From positions 1 to 9,336 of the forward strand of contig JAFGOJ010000166.1 of NCBI GenBank assembly GCA_016926575.1: 9,336 bases of DNA, given 5' to 3'. Positions 5,949-9,336 of the stretch are shown one piece after another (position 1 is the stretch's first letter; each line of letters starts with the position of its first letter). A model generated the notes under the pieces. That model made no database searches. It was not told where the DNA came from and worked only from the letters and a program-made list of their open reading frames with translations. The stretch is from Anaerolineae bacterium. Its GTDB lineage: Bacteria > Chloroflexota > Anaerolineae > B4-G1 > DUEL01. The translations under genes and the position numbers were made by a program.

Positions 5949-7022
5949 CTATGGCGCGTCCCACGGCGCGCGGATCGCTCCACCGCCCAGCACGTCTTCC
6001 CCTTGATAGAGGACGAGGTACTGGCCGGGCGTGACGTCGCGTTGCGGCCGCTCGAATCGCACGTGGAGGCAACCTCCGGGCAGCGGGGTAGCCGTGACGG
6101 GCACCCCGCGGTGGCGGTAGCGAATCTTTGCCTCGGCGCGGAAGGGCGCGCGCGGCGCTTCTCCGGCAATGTAGTGCATCGGGGCGGCGGTGCATTCCCA
6201 CCGTCCCAATGCCTGCGCCGGCCCCACCACCAGCGCGTTCCGCTGCGGGTCCATTCCCAGCACGTAGAGCGGGTGGGGCGCGGGGATGCCGATGCCCTTG
6301 CGTTGCCCGATGGTGTAGTTGACCAGGCCGGTGTGTTTACCCAGAACGCTCCCGGCGGCGTCGACGATGGGGCCGGGGCGGACCGCTTCGGGGGCACGTT
6401 CGGCCAGGAAGCGGCGGTAGTCGCCATCGGCCAGGAAGCACACGTCCTGGCTGTCCGGCTGGTCGGCCACGGCCATGTCCCACGTATGGGCGATGGCGCG
6501 CACGTCGGTTTTGGTCAGCTTGCCCAGGGGAAAGAGCGCGTGGCGCAACTGGGCCTGGCTCAGTGCGTGGAGCATGTAGGACTGATCCTTGGCCGGGTCG
6601 AGGCCGCGCAGCAGGCGGAAGCGGCCGTCCTGGTGCCGGATGCGGGCGTAGTGGCCGGTAGCCAGGTACTCTCCGCCTTGCCGGCGCACCCAGTCGAGCA
6701 AGAATCCGAAGCGCACCTCGCGGTTGCAGGCGATGCAGGGATTGGGCGTGCGGGCGGCGGCGTACTCGGCGATGAAGGGTTCCACCACGGCCGCGTGGAA
6801 CGGTGCACGCCCGTCGACCAGGTGGAAGGGGATGCCCAGCCGGTCGGCCACGGCGCGGGCGCGGTCGATGGCTTCGGGCGTGCAGCAGAGATTGCCGCGC
6901 CCCGTGCCTGACTCGGCCCACGTCTGGAGCATGACACCCTGAACGCGGTGCCCCTGTTCGACCAGCAGCGCGGCGGCGACGCCGCTGTCGACGCCGCCGC
7001 TGAGTCCTACGAAAATGTGCAT
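5949..7022 (-). CDS. mnmA: tRNA-specific 2-thiouridylase MnmA
   Basis: MnmA activates U34 of Lys, Glu and Gln tRNAs by adenylation and replaces its 2-oxygen with sulfur delivered as a persulfide from a cysteine desulfurase, directly or by relay. The 357 residues (from the ATG at 7020-7022) show the PP-loop SGGVDS (8-13), PNPCIACNREVRF with the expected nucleophile Cys99, TGHYA (122-126), KDQSYML (146-152), DVCF with the expected second catalytic Cys195, and IGQRKG of the C-terminal half. Length is normal. A GTG three codons upstream (7031) is in frame. The ATG is preferred because GTGAG lies about 6 nt before it while the GTG lacks any ribosome site. It starts 13 nt after the radical SAM gene and closes the operon begun by the cysteine desulfurase, its plausible sulfur donor. 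Confidence 0.95.
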   Translation of the reverse strand: MHIFVGLSGGVDSGVAAALLVEQGHRVQGVMLQTWAESGTGRGNLCCTPEAIDRARAVADRLGIPFHLVDGRAPFHAAVVEPFIAEYAAARTPNPCIACNREVRFGFLLDWVRRQGGEYLATGHYARIRHQDGRFRLLRGLDPAKDQSYMLHALSQAQLRHALFPLGKLTKTDVRAIAHTWDMAVADQPDSQDVCFLADGDYRRFLAERAPEAVRPGPIVDAAGSVLGKHTGLVNYTIGQRKGIGIPAPHPLYVLGMDPQRNALVVGPAQALGRWECTAAPMHYIAGEAPRAPFRAEAKIRYRHRGVPVTATPLPGGCLHVRFERPQRDVTPGQYLVLYQGEDVLGGGAIRAPWDAP

Positions 7023-7035
7023 GACACTCACGTTT

Positions 7036-7929
7036 TTACAGTCCGAAGATCTTCATGCCGGCCCAAATCGCCGCCGGGTGGAGGTCGTAGGCCAGCGAGA
7101 TTTCCACGTGCGCGGCGAAGCCGCACTTCCGGCAAGAGACCTCGGCCCGGTTGAGCAAGTAGCAGCCCTGGGTGAACTCGCCGCTCGGGTCGACGCTGGC
7201 GACGAGCCAGGGGTGGCAGCGCCAGGTGTTGTCTTTCAAGTGGCGCAGGGCCGCGGCAGAGTCCAACAGTGGATACCCCTCCCGTTTGAGCGCGATCAAC
7301 TGGTCGATGACGGCGTGGCGCTGCGCGCGTTCCAGCGACAAGTCCTCGGTGTCGGGATAGGGGAAGTAGAACTGGACGGTGATGCCGGCGACGCGGTCGG
7401 AGAGGAAGCGCACCAGCGCGGGCAGCGTCTCCGCGTTGGCGCGGCTGATGGTGACGTTGGCGTAGAGGCGCGGGTGGGTGGAGGCTTCGATGTGGTCGAC
7501 GGCGCGCCGGAAGGTGCCTGCGCCGCGCAGACGGTCGTGGGTCTCTTCCAGGCCGTCGATACTGACCCACACGGCGTCGGCGGGGCTTTCGAGGGGGAAG
7601 GAGCCGTTGGTGGTGATGCCGACGCGGACGAAACGCTTCTGCGCCTCGCGCACCAGGTCGTCGAGCCGGCGCTCGCCATCGCGCCACAGGAACGGCTCAC
7701 CGCCTTCCATGATCACCAGTTTGACCCCCGCGGCCTGGATGCGTTCCATTGCTTGCAGCGCGGTGGAAAAGGGCATGTCGCCGCCACTCATCTTCCAGAA
7801 TGGGCAGGCGACGCAGCGACAGTTGCAGCGGTGCGTCACTTTGAAGCTGGCCAGCATCGGCCGGCGACGGTGCAGCAGGCGCGCCGTCAGCAGGTGGTGG
7901 GCAAACCGGGCGGCAGCGGGGACGTCCAT
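7036..7929 (-). CDS. Radical SAM protein with extra C-terminal cysteines, function unknown
   Basis: A 297-residue radical SAM enzyme. The SAM-cluster motif CX3CX2C is at Cys35, 39 and 42, with an additional Cys37 inside it (CNCRCVAC). The SAM-binding GGEP (76-79) and TTNG (106-109) follow, then VWVSIDG (120-126), typical of the SPASM/MoaA-like branch. Four cysteines near the C-terminus (Cys238 in CHPW, Cys256 in GCYLL, Cys266 and Cys269 in CRKCG) could bind a second Fe-S cluster, somewhat like the C-terminal part of HpnH-type proteins. The substrate cannot be told from sequence. It lies 15 nt after the cysteine desulfurase and 13 nt before mnmA, so it is very probably cotranscribed with both. 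That suggests, but does not show, a role tied to sulfur or tRNA modification. The ATG has only a weak Shine-Dalgarno, and a later ATG (Met25) would still keep all motifs. Confidence 0.88.
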   Translation of the reverse strand: MDVPAAARFAHHLLTARLLHRRRPMLASFKVTHRCNCRCVACPFWKMSGGDMPFSTALQAMERIQAAGVKLVIMEGGEPFLWRDGERRLDDLVREAQKRFVRVGITTNGSFPLESPADAVWVSIDGLEETHDRLRGAGTFRRAVDHIEASTHPRLYANVTISRANAETLPALVRFLSDRVAGITVQFYFPYPDTEDLSLERAQRHAVIDQLIALKREGYPLLDSAAALRHLKDNTWRCHPWLVASVDPSGEFTQGCYLLNRAEVSCRKCGFAAHVEISLAYDLHPAAIWAGMKIFGL

Positions 7930-7944
7930 CGCGCGTGCCGTGGG

Positions 7945-9111
7945 CTAGTCCTCGCCCCGCAGGCGCTCGACGATGGGGGGCAGCGCTTCGATCACGGCGT
8001 CGACGTCGGCTTCCGTGTTGGAGCGTCCCAGCGAGAAGCGCAGCGCGCCGATGCCCCAGTCGGGCGTGAAGCCCATCGCCTGGAGGACGAAGGAGGGCTC
8101 CGCTTCGCCTTCGGAGCAAGCCGCGCCGGAACTGGCGGCGATGCCTTCCAGATTGAGAGCGATGACCAGCGAGGTGCCTTCTACGTTGCGGAAGGCGAAG
8201 CTGGCGTGGTGGCAGAGGCGCTGGCGCGGGTGACCGGTCAGTTGGGTTTCCGGCACGGCGTCGAGGACGCCGGCGATCAGCCGGTCGCGCAGGGCGCGCA
8301 GGCGGTGGCCCGCGTCGACGCGCTCTTCTTCGGCCAGGCGCAGCGCGGTTGCCAGCCCCACTGCTCCGGCGACGTTGACCGTGCCGGGGCGGCGGCCGCG
8401 CTCGTGGCCGCCGCCGGTGATTGCGGGCACGAAGGGCGTGTTGCGGCGCACGTAGAGCAGCCCGACGCCCTTCGGGCCGTAGAACTTGTGGGCGGAGAGG
8501 GCCGTCAGGTCCACATGCAGGTCGTCCAGTTCCAGGGGCAGGCGGCCGGCGGCCTGGATGGCGTCGGTGTGGAAGAGGACGCCGTGCTCCTGGCAGATAC
8601 GGCCGATCTTGACCAGGGGTTGCACCGTGCCGACCTCGTTGTTGGCCATCATCACACTGACGAGCAGCGTGTCGGGGCGGATCGCGCGGCGCACGTCGTC
8701 GGGGTCGACCTGCCCGTACTGGTCGACGGGGACGAGCGTGACCTCGAATCCGAACAGGTCGTGCAGTTGTTCGACCGTGTGGCCGACGGCGTGGTGTTCG
8801 ACGGGCGTGGTGATCAGGTGGTTGCCGCGTCCGGTCTGGCGGGCGGCCCAGGCCGCGCCGCGCAGGGCCAGGTTGTCGGCCTCGGTGCCGGAGCCGGTGA
8901 AGGAGAGCTCGGTGGGGCGGCATCCCAACACGTCGGCGGCGGTTTGCCGGGCGCGCTCGAGGGCGGTCGCGGCGTCCTCGCCCCAGGTGTGGGTGGAGGA
9001 GGCATTGCCGAAGGCGTCGCTCCAATACGGCGCCATCGCCTGCACCACGCGGGGGTCGACGGGAGTCGTTGCGGAATGGTCGAGGTAGATCGGTCGCTGC
9101 GTTTTGTTCAT
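7945..9111 (-). CDS. Cysteine desulfurase (NifS/IscS family)
   Basis: A PLP enzyme that takes sulfur from L-cysteine as an enzyme-bound persulfide for Fe-S clusters and thiolated tRNA. The 388 residues show YLDHSATTP (9-17), VEHHAV with His106 stacking on PLP, HTDAIQAAG with Asp183 and Gln186, the PLP lysine in SAHKFYGPKG (Lys209), and ERGRRPGT (237-244). The catalytic Cys332 sits in SSGAACSEGEAEPS, a loop of the group I (IscS/NifS) type. IscS, NifS or an MnmA-dedicated paralogue cannot be told apart from sequence. No iscU or iscR follows; instead a radical SAM gene and mnmA do, pointing to tRNA thiolation. The ATG has an excellent AGGAG seven bases upstream and an extended -10 promoter before it, making this the first gene of the operon. 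Confidence 0.95.
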   Translation of the reverse strand: MNKTQRPIYLDHSATTPVDPRVVQAMAPYWSDAFGNASSTHTWGEDAATALERARQTAADVLGCRPTELSFTGSGTEADNLALRGAAWAARQTGRGNHLITTPVEHHAVGHTVEQLHDLFGFEVTLVPVDQYGQVDPDDVRRAIRPDTLLVSVMMANNEVGTVQPLVKIGRICQEHGVLFHTDAIQAAGRLPLELDDLHVDLTALSAHKFYGPKGVGLLYVRRNTPFVPAITGGGHERGRRPGTVNVAGAVGLATALRLAEEERVDAGHRLRALRDRLIAGVLDAVPETQLTGHPRQRLCHHASFAFRNVEGTSLVIALNLEGIAASSGAACSEGEAEPSFVLQAMGFTPDWGIGALRFSLGRSNTEADVDAVIEALPPIVERLRGED

Positions 9112-9118
9112 AGCATAT

Positions 9119-9158
9119 CTCCTGAGGGTATTTTAGCATGGAGGGAAAGCGGATGCAA
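9119..9158 (-). promoter_or_regulatory. Promoter and ribosome binding site of the desulfurase-mnmA operon
   Basis: On the minus strand TGC precedes TAAAAT (9130-9135), an extended -10. A weak -35 match, TTGCAT (9153-9158), lies 17 bp upstream. Transcription would begin near 9123, within or just before the AGGAG Shine-Dalgarno (about 9119-9123), so the leader would be very short. If the start lies slightly upstream, the full ribosome site is retained. Confidence 0.55.
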
Positions 9159-9208
9159 GGACAACGTGGTGGGGGTATTTGTTGTTGGGGGGCAACGGCG
9201 AAACCCAG

Positions 9209-9250
9209 CCACGGATTCACGCGAATTGACACGAAAAAGGCCAAAAATTG
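9209..9250. repeat. Dispersed repeat fragment, GAATTGACACGAAAAA type
   Basis: The segment 9222-9242 closely matches the minus-strand reading of 5898-5917. Together with the preceding CCACGGATTCACGCG it resembles the intergenic repeats built from CACGAATT-like words seen in many large bacterial genomes. It lies upstream of the desulfurase promoter and encodes nothing recognisable. Confidence 0.5.
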
Positions 9251-9270
9251 GGGATGGTTCAGAAATAGGT

Positions 9271-9336
9271 TGACACTTTTCGCCCTTCTCCCAAGTGTCA
9301 TTCTGAGGAGCGGAGGCCGCGTAGCGGCCGGAGCGA
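9271..9336. repeat. Partial GTCATTCTGAG-type repeat cut by the window end
   Basis: TGACACTT (9271-9278) pairs with AAGTGTCA (9293-9300). The following GTCATTCTGAGGAGCGGAGG is the start of a widespread intergenic repeat, and GGCCGC (9315-9320) pairs with GCGGCC (9324-9329) within it. The element continues beyond the window, so its full size is unknown. No gene start is visible here. Confidence 0.55.

Noticed and set aside
7015..9273. Long plus-strand open frame (752 codons) opposite mnmA start, radical SAM and desulfurase genes
   Set aside because: Antisense shadow: repetitive Gly/Ala/Val/Arg-rich translation, no domain recognisable, and the opposite strand carries conserved genes.
7697..9301. 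Minus-strand 534-codon frame overlapping the cysteine desulfurase in another frame
   Set aside because: Arg/Pro-rich translation typical of an out-of-frame reading. The desulfurase frame has all family motifs plus a ribosome site and promoter.

Overview
The window is high-GC, tightly packed bacterial chromosome. Small intergenic palindromes, several matching repeat types common in environmental genomes, sit in most of the gaps. The gene content (stomatin/slipin, a hexulose-phosphate-synthase-like decarboxylase, LipA, a ParB-like/universal-stress fusion, a PHP phosphatase, DUF192, MnmA, a radical SAM protein and a cysteine desulfurase) and this repeat style suggest Chloroflexota or a similar high-GC environmental lineage. 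That placement is inference: no rRNA or lineage marker is present. All eight protein genes of recognisable family look intact, and no tRNA, rRNA, CRISPR array, phage gene or transposase gene was found.

Layout: positions 1-223 hold palindromes and an extended -10 promoter. Two plus-strand genes follow, a slipin (224-1006) and a HUMPS/OMPDC-family decarboxylase (1030-1695), probably cotranscribed. They converge on a minus-strand block at a hairpin (1719-1746) and a dispersed repeat (1745-1820). Read right to left, that block is DUF192 (5681-5313), PHP phosphatase (5269-4469), ParB-like + 2xUsp fusion (4459-2717) and lipoyl synthase lipA (2694-1774). Its last three genes have gaps of only 9 and 22 nt. 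A 267-bp gap (5682-5948) carries a palindrome and a 131-bp element with 14-bp terminal inverted repeats. Upstream of it lies a second minus-strand operon: cysteine desulfurase (9111-7945), radical SAM protein (7929-7036) and mnmA (7022-5949). It has a clear promoter and Shine-Dalgarno sequence. The window ends in two further repeat fragments (about 9210-9250 and 9271-9336).

Functionally, the right-hand operon fits tRNA thiolation: the desulfurase supplies persulfide sulfur and MnmA makes 2-thiouridine at the wobble position. The uncharacterised radical SAM protein between them is the least explained gene. The desulfurase could also supply iron-sulfur clusters to it and to LipA. The left block mixes lipoate synthesis, a nucleotide-binding stress-type fusion and a metal-dependent phosphatase, with no obvious shared pathway. 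The most unusual observations are the lipA C-terminus encoded by a dispersed repeat, the TIR-bounded element, the ParB-like/Usp/Usp architecture, and the radical SAM gene inside a desulfurase-mnmA operon.
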